Origin: [Flavobacterium] thermophilum
GTDB lineage: Bacteria; Bacillota; Bacilli; Bacillales; Anoxybacillaceae
Direction of reading: 5' to 3'
Length of the DNA: 64,000 nt
Assembly (NCBI GenBank): GCA_900450595.1
Contig: UGGS01000002.1
Location: 372,001-436,000 of the forward strand
Shown here: positions 18,087-27,827 of the stretch, piece after piece
How the letters are laid out: each line of letters starts with the position of its first letter
Position numbering within the stretch: position 1 is the stretch's first letter
Translations under genes and position numbers: made by a program
The notes under the pieces: generated by a model
Databases searched by the model: none
Told to the model about the DNA's origin: nothing
The model's input: the letters and a program-made list of their open reading frames with translations, nothing else

Positions 18087-19052
18087 ATGAGTTTACTGCC
18101 TAAATATACCTTATTAAAAAAAAGTGAGAAAAAGAATCCGCAGATATCAATAATTATTCGTACTAAGAATGAAGAAAAATTTATTGGAGAATGTTTAACT
18201 AAAATTTTCAAACAAAAGATTCAGAAAGAATTTGAGGTTATAATAATTGACTCCGGTTCGACAGATAGAACAGTTGAAATATCTAAAAATTTTAATGTAG
18301 ATATATATAAGATAGATCCAAGAGACTTTAATTTCGGAACTTCAATTAACCTAGGATTACATTTGGCCTCAAGTGAATATTGTGTATTTTTGTCAGCTCA
18401 CGCAATTCCGTATGATGAATTTTGGTTAGAAAATTTAACAAAAAATATCATGCTTGATTCGAAAATAGCAGGTACTTACAGTAGACAATTATACTATGAA
18501 GATACATGTTTAATTGAGAAGAGGCAACTTTCTGAAAAGTTTACGCCTCAGAAGAGAAGACAATCATTAGAAGGATATTTAGAAGAATTTGATGTAATAC
18601 CTAATACGTATCAAGATTTAAGAAATCTTATTACATTTTCAAATGCATCTTCTTGTATTAGAAAGAGTGTAGCCATAAAATATCCGTTTAAAGAGTTACC
18701 CGCAAGTGAAGACCGAGAGTGGGCATTGAATGTTCTAAAAAATAATTATGATATTGTTTATGAACCTGCATCTCGTGTTTATCATGCACACAATGAAACA
18801 CTTAGAGAATGGTATAAGAGAATTTATATAAATGCGAATGCTGTTTATCAATTTTCTGGATTCCGTATGGGGATGAGGTATTTATTACCAATTATAATAG
18901 TTAATGTTTCTAAAGATATTCTTTTTCTAATAAGAAATAATAAAAAAACTGATCTCAAAATTATTTTTAGTATCTTGAAGGAGTTAGGAAATAGTTTGGT
19001 TTACTGGTTTGTATATGCAATTGCCTATTTCAATGGCGGAAGAAAAAAATAA
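18087..19052 (+). CDS. GT2 family glycosyltransferase
   Basis: 321-residue inverting GT-A transferase. It shows ISIIIRTKNEEKFIGECL, the VIIIDSGSTDRTVEI nucleotide-binding segment, a degenerate DXD region (FLSAHAIPYDEFW) and the ASEDREWALNVL catalytic motif, close to rhamnosyltransferase-like enzymes. The C-terminal third carries a hydrophobic helix (YLLPIIIVNVSKDILFLI) that may attach it to the membrane. It overlaps the end of the interrupted wzy. The sugar donor cannot be read from sequence; dTDP-rhamnose is plausible given rmlACBD downstream. Confidence 0.85.
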   Translation: MSLLPKYTLLKKSEKKNPQISIIIRTKNEEKFIGECLTKIFKQKIQKEFEVIIIDSGSTDRTVEISKNFNVDIYKIDPRDFNFGTSINLGLHLASSEYCVFLSAHAIPYDEFWLENLTKNIMLDSKIAGTYSRQLYYEDTCLIEKRQLSEKFTPQKRRQSLEGYLEEFDVIPNTYQDLRNLITFSNASSCIRKSVAIKYPFKELPASEDREWALNVLKNNYDIVYEPASRVYHAHNETLREWYKRIYINANAVYQFSGFRMGMRYLLPIIIVNVSKDILFLIRNNKKTDLKIIFSILKELGNSLVYWFVYAIAYFNGGRKK

Positions 19053-19097
19053 AAAGATATAACCTTTTAATTCTGTAGATGGTGTTGCAAAACTATA

Positions 19098-20285
19098 TAC
19101 ATGCAACATAAAGAGTTAACTTCTCATCCTGCACACCCTAAGCGTTGCAGCACTTCCTCCGGACGTTCGTGGATGTAGTGGACAAACCGAGCAATGGCCT
19201 GGACGATATCGTTTCGATTTTTGTGAAACACATTGGCGATCACGGTGTCTTTCAGCCATTTCCACAAGCGTTCGATCGGGTTCAGTTGCGGAGAATACGG
19301 AGGAAGGTAAATAAAGTGAAAACACTGTCCTTCTTCCCGCAAAAACTCCTTGACCATTTTGGCATGGTGAATGCGGGCGTTATCCAACACCAAAACCATG
19401 AGACGGTCTAAATAGCGCTCTTTGAGCATTCTCAAGAAATCCAAGAACGTCGCGGCATTGGCAGCGGTCGTTTGATGAAGCACCGTTTCACCATCATGGA
19501 CGTTGACCGCGCCAAACAGCGATACGTGGGCATGATGGCCAAACGTCGGCACTTGTTTTTGGCGGCCGACTTCCGACCATGTGGACCGCAAGACATGGTA
19601 AGAGCGGATATGGGTTTCATCGATGTACAGAAGAACAGCATCTTCTGTCTCCTTGGTGATCAAGTTTTTTTTATCAGATCCATTTGTTTTTCAAATTGTT
19701 TTTGCTCATCCAGATTTCCTTTCGCCAGTGTGTACGTCGGTCGTGTCCACGACAGCCCTTTGCGGTGCAGGAGTTTTCGCAGCGCTTCGCGGGAAATGGA
19801 AACACCGAATTGCTTTGCGACATAGGATTGCAGGAGTTTGGTGTTCCACGCCGAAGCGACGTCCCAGCCCAGTTCCGCGGGAGTGGTGGTCAATACAAGC
19901 TGTTTGATCTTTTCTTGCTGTTCTTCCGTGAGAAACGGCTCCCGCCCGGGGGAGAAATCCCGATGAAGCAGGAGTTCAAGGCCGCCTTCGTTGAACAGCG
20001 ACACATAATGGGAAACAGTTTGTCGGCACACGTTGACCATGGAGGCCACGTCTTTGCCCAAATAGCCTTCCATGACCAGGCGGACGGCCATCACACGTTG
20101 GCGGAGATGGGCGTTTTTGATCTTCCGTTCCTGCTTGCGGAGTTTCCGGGGCGTCCATCCATGGTTGTCGGTGATTTTGAGACGTTTCATGCAGAATTCC
20201 GCTCCTTTTCCATGTTTTTCATTAGGAGCAGTATAACCGGAGTGGGCACCGCTTATGCGAAGGTTAACTTTTCAATGAGCATGTA
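19098..20285 (-). mobile_element. IS630-family element, copy 3 (1188 bp)
   Basis: Same termini as copies 1 and 2 with TA on each side (19096-19097 and 20286-20287). It lies in the gap between two glycosyltransferase genes and breaks none. Confidence 0.92.
19124..20190 (-). CDS. IS630 transposase in two overlapping frames (copy 3)
   Basis: First frame 19660-20190 (HTH part) and second frame 19124-19663 (DDE part), joined at the same eight-A slippery run as copy 2. The HTH half matches copy 1 almost exactly, while parts of the DDE half match copy 2, so recombination or gene conversion among copies is likely. Confidence 0.85.
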
Positions 20286-20413
20286 TATATTATGCGTTTT
20301 GCAACATGTTCATATATGATTAGATTAAAATTCTGACATATGAATCTGTTTGATGCGCTAGAGTACTATTTAGTTCAAGTACGGTAAAGCTATTTAAATG
20401 AAGGAGATTAAAA

Positions 20414-21331
20414 ATGAGACTTAGTATAATTATCCCTACCTATAATCCGGGAGTTTTAATTAGAAATATATTTGAAATTATTAGACCTTATTCCCAAAAA
20501 TTAGATAGTGAAATCATCATAATAGATTCTTCTTCTACAGATGGATCGTTAGATTTTTTAGAAAAAGAGAATGTGAAGGTAATTAAAATACCGAAATCAG
20601 AGTTTAATCATGGAGGGACTCGTAATAAAGCAGCTCATTTGGCTAAAGGGGATATATTAGTATATTTGACACAAGATGCAATCCCTGTTGATTCTCATTC
20701 GATTGAAAAATTAATCAAACCATTAGTAGAAGATACGAAAATCGGTATGGCATATGGTAGACAATTACCACGTGCAGATGCCGATTTTTTTGGTGCTTTC
20801 GCAAGAAAATTTAATTATCCTGAAGAGAGTCAAATTAAGACACTAAAAGATGTTAATAAATTAGGAATTAAAACGGTATTTGTTTCTAATTCCTTTGCGG
20901 CTTATAGGAAAGATTACTTGATGGAAGTAGGGGGATTTCCTACTAACACCATTTTGAGTGAAGATACTTATGTCGCTGCACGGATGCTCAAAAAAGGATG
21001 GGCAATTGCATATGTTGCTGAAGCTCAAGTTTATCACTCCCATAATTACACTATCATAGAAGAGTTTAAAAGATATTTTGATATAGGTGTTTTTTATGGG
21101 AGAGAAAAATGGATATTAAAAGAGTTTGCTCAAGCAGAGGGGGAAGGAGTAAAATTTGCAATAGAACAACTTCGGACTATTATAAAAGAAAAGAAGTACT
21201 ACTTAATTCCTTCTTTTTTTGTAAGAAATGCAATGAAGTTTTTGGGGTATCGATTAGGAATCTATGAAAAGATAATCCCTCTTTCCATGAAGAAAAAGAT
21301 TAGTATGCATAAACAATTTTGGGATCAGTAA
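20414..21331 (+). CDS. GT2 family glycosyltransferase (rhamnosyltransferase-like)
   Basis: 305-residue GT-A transferase with LSIIIPTYNPGVLIRNIF, IIIIDSSSTDGSLDFLE, a YLTQDAIPVDSHS region in place of DXD and the LSEDTYVAARMLKKGW acceptor motif. The pattern FNHGGTRNKAAHLAKGDILVYL is common to bacterial rhamnosyltransferases. A GAAGGAG site lies at 20400-20406. It sits directly before rmlA, so dTDP-rhamnose is the likely donor. Confidence 0.86.
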   Translation: MRLSIIIPTYNPGVLIRNIFEIIRPYSQKLDSEIIIIDSSSTDGSLDFLEKENVKVIKIPKSEFNHGGTRNKAAHLAKGDILVYLTQDAIPVDSHSIEKLIKPLVEDTKIGMAYGRQLPRADADFFGAFARKFNYPEESQIKTLKDVNKLGIKTVFVSNSFAAYRKDYLMEVGGFPTNTILSEDTYVAARMLKKGWAIAYVAEAQVYHSHNYTIIEEFKRYFDIGVFYGREKWILKEFAQAEGEGVKFAIEQLRTIIKEKKYYLIPSFFVRNAMKFLGYRLGIYEKIIPLSMKKKISMHKQFWDQ

Positions 21332-21345
21332 TGGAGTGACAATGA

Positions 21346-22233
21346 ATGAAAGGTATTATTTTAGCAGGTGGGAGTGGTACTCGCCTTTATCCTTTAACAA
21401 AGGTGGTATCTAAGCAATTATTGCCTGTGTACGACAAGCCAATGATTTATTATCCTTTGTCTGTGTTGATGCTAGCTGGTATTCGTGATATTTTGATTAT
21501 CTCCACTCCAAGTGATACGTCACGTTTCCAGGAATTGCTAGGAGATGGATCGGACTTAGGAATCTCATTATCCTATGCCGTGCAACCTTCGCCAGATGGT
21601 TTGGCACAGGCATTTATTATTGGCGAAGAATTTATTGGTGACGATAATGTTGCGCTTATTTTAGGGGACAATCTTTTCTACGGTCATGGTTTGACACAGT
21701 TGTTGCAGAGAGCAGTTGAGCGCAAAACTGGAGCAACGATTTTCGGCTATTATGTCAAGGATCCTGAACGTTTTGGTGTTGTGGAGTTTGATGAGAATGG
21801 AAAAGTAATTTCTATTGAAGAGAAACCGCAAAATCCTAAGTCCAATTACGCGGTAACTGGGTTGTATTTTTATGATAGTCGTGTTGTTGAAATTGCTAAA
21901 AGTATTAAACCTTCTGCACGTGGGGAACTAGAGATTACGGATGTGAATAAAAAATATTTGGAACTTGGTGAATTGCATGTTGAAATTTTAGGTCGTGGTT
22001 TCTCTTGGTTAGATTCAGGTACACATGAGTCATTGCTTGAAGCTTCGCAATTTATTGAAACAATCGAGAAACGTCAAAGCTTAAAGGTTGCTTGTCTTGA
22101 GGAAATTGCTTATGTGAAAGGATATATTACGAGAGAACAATTATTAAAGTTAGCTGAGCCATTAAAGAAAAATCAGTATGGCCAATACTTGTTGGATATC
22201 GCTAACCAGAAAAAACGACCAATCTATTTATAA
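21346..22233 (+). CDS. rfbA: Glucose-1-phosphate thymidylyltransferase RmlA
   Basis: First enzyme of dTDP-L-rhamnose synthesis, making dTDP-glucose. 295 residues, normal length. The signature [25 protein letters not shown] lies at the N-terminus, with [11 protein letters not shown] for metal/nucleotide binding and [15 protein letters not shown] near the end. It opens the rmlA-rmlC-rmlB-rmlD block, closely spaced on one strand. Confidence 0.96.
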   Translation: MKGIILAGGSGTRLYPLTKVVSKQLLPVYDKPMIYYPLSVLMLAGIRDILIISTPSDTSRFQELLGDGSDLGISLSYAVQPSPDGLAQAFIIGEEFIGDDNVALILGDNLFYGHGLTQLLQRAVERKTGATIFGYYVKDPERFGVVEFDENGKVISIEEKPQNPKSNYAVTGLYFYDSRVVEIAKSIKPSARGELEITDVNKKYLELGELHVEILGRGFSWLDSGTHESLLEASQFIETIEKRQSLKVACLEEIAYVKGYITREQLLKLAEPLKKNQYGQYLLDIANQKKRPIYL

Positions 22234-22252
22234 AAATGATGAGGTGTTTGTT

Positions 22253-22810
22253 ATGAAAGTTACTGAGACTTCATTGCCCGGTGTGTTGTTAATTGAACCA
22301 AAGGTGTTCGGCGATCACCGGGGCTTTTTTATGGAAAGTTATAATAAAAAGCTTTTTGCAGAATATGGTCTTGATTTTGACTTTATTCAAGATAATCATT
22401 CGTTGTCACAACAAGCAGGGACGATACGCGGACTTCATTATCAGTTAAATCCGAAGGCGCAAACAAAATTAGTGCGCGTTACTCGGGGGGCTATCTATGA
22501 TGTCGTTGTCGATATTCGTAAAGGTTCACCGACATTTGGCAAATGGCAAGGGTTTATTTTAAGTGCGGATAATAAGCGGCAATTGCTTGTGCCAAAGGGA
22601 TTTGCCCATGGTTTTTGTACATTAGTGGCAAATACGGAAGTACAATATAAAGTGGATGAATACTATTCTCCAGAACATGATCGTGGCATTCTTTGGAATG
22701 ATCCGGCGTTAGGGATTGACTGGCCGACAACGAATCCAATTCTTTCTGACAAAGACACGAAACATCCGCTATTAGCAGATGCCGAAATCAACTTTGAGTG
22801 GGAGAGATAA
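22253..22810 (+). CDS. rfbC: dTDP-4-dehydrorhamnose 3,5-epimerase RmlC
   Basis: 185-residue cupin-fold epimerase of the rhamnose pathway. It has FGDHRGFFMESYN, the catalytic His in TIRGLHYQLNP and PKGFAHGFCTL. The ATG at 22253 is chosen because GATGAGG lies at 22237-22243; an in-frame ATG at 22178 is inside rmlA. It follows rmlA by 19 bases and ends just before rmlB. Confidence 0.95.
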   Translation: MKVTETSLPGVLLIEPKVFGDHRGFFMESYNKKLFAEYGLDFDFIQDNHSLSQQAGTIRGLHYQLNPKAQTKLVRVTRGAIYDVVVDIRKGSPTFGKWQGFILSADNKRQLLVPKGFAHGFCTLVANTEVQYKVDEYYSPEHDRGILWNDPALGIDWPTTNPILSDKDTKHPLLADAEINFEWER

Positions 22811-22812
22811 TA

Positions 22813-23826
22813 ATGAATCTTTTAGTTACAGGCGGAGCAGGTTTTATTGGCAGCAACTTTGTCCGTTACATGCTTGAGAAGTATCCAAATTATAAAGTAG
22901 TCAATTATGATTTGTTAACCTATGCCGGTAATCTTGAAAACTTAAAGGATGTTGAAAATCATCCTAACTATACGTTTGTGAAGGGTGATATCAATAACCG
23001 TGAACTAGTGGATTATCTTGTTAAAACGCACGAGATTGACGTTATTGTGAACTTTGCGGCTGAATCGCATGTCGACCGCAGTATTACCGATCCTGATATT
23101 TTCGTAAAAACAAATGTATTAGGCACGCAAGCGTTATTAGATGTGGCAAGAGCCAACAATATTAAGAAATATGTACAAATTTCAACAGATGAAGTGTACG
23201 GTACACTTGGAGAAACGGGATATTTTACAGAAGAAACACCATTAGCACCGAATAGCCCTTATTCGGCAAGTAAAGCTGGTGGAGACCTACTTGTAAGAGC
23301 GTATCATGAAACGTATGGGCTAAATGTGAACATTACGAGATGTTCTAATAACTATGGACCATATCACTTCCCTGAAAAACTGATTCCGTTAATGATCACG
23401 AATGCGTTGGAAGGGAAAGAACTTCCGATTTACGGTGACGGCCAAAATATTCGTGATTGGTTGCATGTTAAAGACCATTGTGCCGCGATTGATTTAGTGA
23501 TTCATAAAGGTAGACCTGGAGAAGTATACAATATCGGCGGACATAATGAACGGACCAATAATGAAATTGTGCATCTAATCGTTGAAAAACTAGGAGTTTC
23601 AAAAGATTTAATTAAATATGTTGCTGATCGTCCAGGACATGACCGTCGTTATGCGATTGATCCAACGAAAATTATGACCGAGCTAGGTTGGAAACCGCAA
23701 TATACCTTTGAAAAGGGTATCGTTGAAACGATCCAATGGTATATCGACAACCAAGAATGGTGGAAAAATATTAAATCCGGTGAATATATGAGCTATTATC
23801 AAAAACAGTATGGTGACAAGCTATGA
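22813..23826 (+). CDS. rfbB: dTDP-glucose 4,6-dehydratase RmlB
   Basis: 337-residue short-chain dehydrogenase. It has the NAD site GGAGFIGSNFVRYML, the STDEVYGTLG stretch and the catalytic YSASKAGGD. The start at 22813 gives the normal MNLLVTGGAGF. Its stop overlaps the rmlD start, so the two are translationally coupled. Confidence 0.96.
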   Translation: MNLLVTGGAGFIGSNFVRYMLEKYPNYKVVNYDLLTYAGNLENLKDVENHPNYTFVKGDINNRELVDYLVKTHEIDVIVNFAAESHVDRSITDPDIFVKTNVLGTQALLDVARANNIKKYVQISTDEVYGTLGETGYFTEETPLAPNSPYSASKAGGDLLVRAYHETYGLNVNITRCSNNYGPYHFPEKLIPLMITNALEGKELPIYGDGQNIRDWLHVKDHCAAIDLVIHKGRPGEVYNIGGHNERTNNEIVHLIVEKLGVSKDLIKYVADRPGHDRRYAIDPTKIMTELGWKPQYTFEKGIVETIQWYIDNQEWWKNIKSGEYMSYYQKQYGDKL

Positions 23827-24665
23827 AAGTGGTTGTAACAGGTGCAAAAGGTCAGCTTGGTACAGATTTAGTCCATTTACTCGCTGATAAAGGGTATGAA
23901 GTTTATGGTTATGGACGAGAAGAGTTAGATATAACAAACTTTGACCAAGTAAAACAGATTATTGGCAAAGTTAACCCTGATGTTGTCATTCATACCGCAG
24001 CCTATACAAAAGTGGATTTAGCAGAATCAGAGCCAGATCAAGCGTTTGCCATTAACGCGTATGGAACGAGAAACGTCGCAGTCGCATCGGAAAAAGTAGG
24101 AGCGAAACTAGTGTATGTAAGTACCGATTATGTCTTTGATGGAACGGCGAATGTACCATATCATGAGTTTGCACCGACAAACCCGCTCAGCGTATATGGG
24201 AAAAGCAAATTAGCTGGTGAGCAGTTTGTTCGTGATTTACATTCGAAGTTTTTTATTGTCAGAACGTCTTGGGTATACGGAAAGCATGGGAACAATTTTG
24301 TCAAAACGATGTTAAAACTAGCACAAGAACGCGATGAATTGATGGTCGTGCATGACCAAATTGGCTGTCCAACGTATACAGTTGATTTAGCGAATTGTGT
24401 TTTGGAACTGATTCAAACGGAAAAATACGGAGTTTACCATGTTTCCAATTCAGGACATTGTTCTTGGTACGAATTTGCGAAAGCAATTTTTGAGGAAGCG
24501 GGGATAAAAGTTAAGGTAAATCCGTGTACAACAAAAGACTTTCCAAGACCAGCACCAAGGCCGGCTTACTCGGTGTTTGAGCATATGGCATTAAGACTGA
24601 ATGGTTTTAAAGAAATGCCGAATTGGCGAGATTCTTTAAAAAGTTTCTTAGAAATTATTAAATGA
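23823..24665 (+). CDS. rfbD: dTDP-4-dehydrorhamnose reductase RmlD
   Basis: 280-residue NAD(P)H-dependent reductase that completes dTDP-L-rhamnose. It has VTGAKGQLGTDL, STDYVFDG and the catalytic YGKSKLAGEQ, with the C-terminal RPAPRPAYSV typical of RmlD. It overlaps rmlB by 4 bases and is followed by a strong terminator, which ends the AT-rich biosynthetic unit. Confidence 0.95.
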   Translation: MKVVVTGAKGQLGTDLVHLLADKGYEVYGYGREELDITNFDQVKQIIGKVNPDVVIHTAAYTKVDLAESEPDQAFAINAYGTRNVAVASEKVGAKLVYVSTDYVFDGTANVPYHEFAPTNPLSVYGKSKLAGEQFVRDLHSKFFIVRTSWVYGKHGNNFVKTMLKLAQERDELMVVHDQIGCPTYTVDLANCVLELIQTEKYGVYHVSNSGHCSWYEFAKAIFEEAGIKVKVNPCTTKDFPRPAPRPAYSVFEHMALRLNGFKEMPNWRDSLKSFLEIIK

Positions 24666-24714
24666 GTTTTTTGTTCATTTTATCCTAGAACAGTATATTA
24701 AGCACACCTGTGTT

Positions 24715-24755
24715 AGAAAGGGACTTTCTCATAATTTATGAGAAAGTCCCTTTCT
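24715..24755 (+). terminator. Strong terminator after rmlD
   Basis: An 18-bp perfect stem (starting AGAAAGGGACTTTCTCAT) around AATTT-type loop. It separates the rml genes from pgcA. Confidence 0.88.
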
Positions 24756-24869
24756 ATATTTATTTTTAAGGAAATTTTTTATGAGGAAAGCGAATATATA
24801 ATCAACTTTAATATTCCCATGCATTAACTAGCAATACTATTTTATTACTACTCTAGGAGAGATAAAGGA

Positions 24870-26612
24870 ATGACATGGAAAGCAACAGTAGAAAAATGGC
24901 TTTCATATCCAGAGTTGGATGCAGAATTAAAACAACAATTAATTTCTATGCAGCATAATGAAAAAGCTCTTGAAGATAGCTTTTATAAAAATTTAGAATT
25001 CGGCACAGGCGGTATGCGCGGGGAAATTGGTCCTGGTACAAATCGAATGAATATCTATACAATCCGCAAAGCATCGGAAGGATTAGCGCGTTATATTGTT
25101 GAACAAGGCGAAGAAGCGAAAGCGCGCGGTGTCGTGATTGCCTATGATTCTCGCCATAAGTCGCCGGAGTTTGCGTTAGAAGTGGCTAAGACGGTTGGGA
25201 AGCATGGGATTAAAGCTTACTTATTTAAAGAACTTCGTCCAACGCCAGAGCTGTCGTTTGCCGTTCGTTATCTCGGGGCGTTTGCCGGTGTTGTCATTAC
25301 CGCAAGCCATAATCCGCCTGAGTATAACGGGTTTAAAGTTTATGGCCAAGATGGCGGACAAATCCCGCCAGCTGTGGCAGATGCGATTATTCAATACGTC
25401 AATGCGGTCGAAAATGAATTGACGGTTGCAGTAGCAAGCGAGCAAGAACTTCTGGAAAACGGATTGCTTACCTATATCGGCGAAGAAATCGATGAAGCCT
25501 ACCTTCAGCAATTAAAAACGATTCAACTAAGTCCAGAAATAGTTGCGGAAGTAGCGAAAGATTTAAAAATTGTTTTTTCTCCTTTGCATGGCACAGCCAA
25601 TAAGTTAGTCCGCGCTGGTTTAAAAGCATTTGGCTTTGAAAACGTGACGGTGGTAAAAGAACAAGAACTTCCAGATCCGAACTTTTCCACTGTTGCCTCG
25701 CCAAATCCGGAAGAGCATGACGCGTTTGCATTAGCGATTCAATACGGCGAAAAAATCGATGCCGACATTTTAATGGCGACAGACCCGGATGCGGACCGGC
25801 TTGGTGTCGCGGTGAAAAATTTAGATGGCGAATATGTCGTGTTAACAGGCAACCAAATGGGCGCGTTGATGCTGGAATATTTATTATCGCAAAAGCAGGC
25901 AAAAGGAATCTTGCCGAAAAACGGCATCGTTGTGAAAACGATCGTGACGTCGGAAATCGGCCGCGCGATTGCCGAGCATTATGGTTTGCCAACGATTGAT
26001 ACGTTAACCGGGTTTAAATTTATCGGCGAGAAGATTAACGAGTTTGAACGGACGAAAGAATACACGTTCCAGTTCGGTTATGAAGAAAGCTATGGCTATT
26101 TAATCGGCGACTTTGTCCGCGACAAAGATGCGGTGCAATCGGCGATTTTTGCCGCAGAAGTGGCGGCTTATTATAAAGCGCAGGGAAAAACATTGTATGA
26201 AGGGTTATTAGAGATTTTTGAAAAATACGGTTACTATCGTGAATCATTGCGCTCGCTAACGTTAAAAGGAAAAGACGGCGCCGAGCAAATCGCGAACATT
26301 TTAGCGGCCTTCCGCAAAGAACCGCCGAAAGAAATCGCTGGCGTTAGCGTTGTCGCGATCGAAGACTATTTGATAAGCAAACGCACCATTGTCGCGACTG
26401 GAGAAGAACAGCCGATTGACTTGCCACGCTCGAATGTGTTGAAATATCATCTGGCGAATGGCGCGTGGTTCTGCTTGCGCCCATCAGGCACGGAGCCGAA
26501 AGCGAAGTTTTATTTTGGCGTGAGAGGAACATCGTTACAAGAGAGCGAAGAACTAGTTGCCGCATTAGAAAACGCGGTAATGGCTATAGTCCATCAAATA
26601 GTTAATGTATAA
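24870..26612 (+). CDS. pgcA: Alpha-phosphoglucomutase (PgcA type)
   Basis: 580-residue enzyme interconverting glucose 6-phosphate and glucose 1-phosphate, feeding GalU and RmlA. The active-site serine motif is [16 protein letters not shown]; the metal loop [11 protein letters not shown], the sugar loop [11 protein letters not shown] and the phosphate loop [13 protein letters not shown] are intact. AGGAGAG at 24853-24859 supports the start. The 5' end is more AT-rich than the 3' end. Decayed pieces of the same gene lie at 29989-30055 and 31943-32085. Confidence 0.95.
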   Translation: MTWKATVEKWLSYPELDAELKQQLISMQHNEKALEDSFYKNLEFGTGGMRGEIGPGTNRMNIYTIRKASEGLARYIVEQGEEAKARGVVIAYDSRHKSPEFALEVAKTVGKHGIKAYLFKELRPTPELSFAVRYLGAFAGVVITASHNPPEYNGFKVYGQDGGQIPPAVADAIIQYVNAVENELTVAVASEQELLENGLLTYIGEEIDEAYLQQLKTIQLSPEIVAEVAKDLKIVFSPLHGTANKLVRAGLKAFGFENVTVVKEQELPDPNFSTVASPNPEEHDAFALAIQYGEKIDADILMATDPDADRLGVAVKNLDGEYVVLTGNQMGALMLEYLLSQKQAKGILPKNGIVVKTIVTSEIGRAIAEHYGLPTIDTLTGFKFIGEKINEFERTKEYTFQFGYEESYGYLIGDFVRDKDAVQSAIFAAEVAAYYKAQGKTLYEGLLEIFEKYGYYRESLRSLTLKGKDGAEQIANILAAFRKEPPKEIAGVSVVAIEDYLISKRTIVATGEEQPIDLPRSNVLKYHLANGAWFCLRPSGTEPKAKFYFGVRGTSLQESEELVAALENAVMAIVHQIVNV

Positions 26613-26626
26613 TTGGGGGATTGTAT

Positions 26627-27601
26627 ATGATTCTCGTTGTCGGCGGAGCCGGTTATATCGGCAGTCATTTAGTGAAAGAGTTAGTGGAAAAAGAGCAAGT
26701 AATTGTGCTTGATAACTTATCGACTGGCCATCGCTATTTAGTGGATGACCGCGCGGTGTTTGTGCAAGGGGATTTAGGGAACAAAGCGGATCTTGAGCCG
26801 ATTTTTGAAAAATACCCGATTCAAGCTGTCATGCATTTTGCGGCGAACAGCTTAGTCGGCGAATCGGTGGTGAATCCGCTGAAGTATTATCAAAACAACG
26901 TTGCCGCTACCTTAACGTTACTAGAGACAATGCTAAAGTATAATGTGAAAAACTTTATCTTCTCGTCAACCGCGGCGACGTATGGGATTCCGAATGTCGA
27001 ATTGATTACGGAAGATTGCCCAACAAATCCAATTAACCCATACGGCCGTTCGAAGTTAATGATCGAACAAATTTTAGCGGATTTTGCTTCTGCGTATGGT
27101 TTGAACTATGTCGTCCTTCGCTACTTTAATGCGGCTGGGGCGCACGAGTCGGGGGAAATTGGCGAAGACCATGACCCAGAAACGCATTTAATTCCGATTG
27201 TCTTGCAGCATTTGTTAGGCCAGCGTGACAAAATTTCTGTCTTTGGTACGGACTATGATACACCAGACGGGACATGCATTCGTGACTATATCCATGTCAC
27301 CGACTTAGCGAAGGCGCATATTTTAGCGCTCGAAGCATTATTGTCAGGCAAAAAGAAAACCGCCATTTACAATCTTGGCAATGGTCTAGGCTATTCCGTC
27401 AAAGAAGTGATTGAAACATGTGAAAAAGTGACCGATCGCAAAGCTGTTATTGAATACACCGACCGCCGCCCGGGCGATCCGGCGCGCCTTGTTGCCTCAT
27501 CGCAAAAAATTTATGAAGAACTTGGCTGGAAAGCGGAATATTCGCTTGAGGAGATTATTGCAAGCGCGTGGAAGTGGCATCAGCGGAAAGGATCCAAATG
27601 A
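26627..27601 (+). CDS. galE: UDP-glucose 4-epimerase
   Basis: 324-residue NAD-dependent epimerase making UDP-galactose, the substrate of Glf. It has VVGGAGYIGSHLVKE, the SSTAATYG stretch, the catalytic YGRSKLMIE and RYFNAAGA. The ATG at 26627 is chosen for GGGGGA at 26615-26620; a TTG at 26621 is too close. It lies 14 bases after pgcA and ends in a terminator, closing the locus. Three decayed copies of parts of this gene are scattered downstream (33306, about 40435 and 50232). Confidence 0.95.
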   Translation: MILVVGGAGYIGSHLVKELVEKEQVIVLDNLSTGHRYLVDDRAVFVQGDLGNKADLEPIFEKYPIQAVMHFAANSLVGESVVNPLKYYQNNVAATLTLLETMLKYNVKNFIFSSTAATYGIPNVELITEDCPTNPINPYGRSKLMIEQILADFASAYGLNYVVLRYFNAAGAHESGEIGEDHDPETHLIPIVLQHLLGQRDKISVFGTDYDTPDGTCIRDYIHVTDLAKAHILALEALLSGKKKTAIYNLGNGLGYSVKEVIETCEKVTDRKAVIEYTDRRPGDPARLVASSQKIYEELGWKAEYSLEEIIASAWKWHQRKGSK

Positions 27602-27603
27602 TC

Positions 27604-27635
27604 AAGCCGCCCTTGTTAAGGGCGGTTTGTTTATT
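27604..27635 (+). terminator. Terminator after galE
   Basis: AAGCCGCCCTT pairs with AAGGGCGGTTT around GTT and is followed by a T-rich stretch. Confidence 0.85.
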
Positions 27636-27827
27636 TATGGCCATATATGACTGAATATTCTGTATATAACAGATTAGCCAAACTATGCATGACGGTCAAG
27701 GGATATGGAGTAGTACATAAATCGTGGGTATATTTTCATAAAAATTTTCTGGAAGGAAAAGGATTGAGAGGAAAAGTGTCGAAATAAAAAGATGGGTGTC
27801 AATATCAAGAATATGGAGGAGATCCAA

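Larger units (their letters stand above)
15538..18103 (+). pseudogene. wzy: Wzy-like polysaccharide polymerase interrupted by IS630
   Basis: Polytopic membrane protein of O-antigen/EPS polymerase type, which joins repeat units outside the membrane. The 5' part (15538-16731) codes for about 398 hydrophobic residues (LLVFSILLINVGLLFGYK onward). The IS630 at 16732-17919 cuts it after IVSI. Removing the IS and one TA copy restores the frame: DRIFYLSIYFQIISLSFF and on to TAA at 18101-18103 (fragment 17922-18103), about 60 further residues. The rejoined gene overlaps the next glycosyltransferase by 17 bases, as expected in an operon. Without the tail the polymerase may be inactive or altered. Confidence 0.8.
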
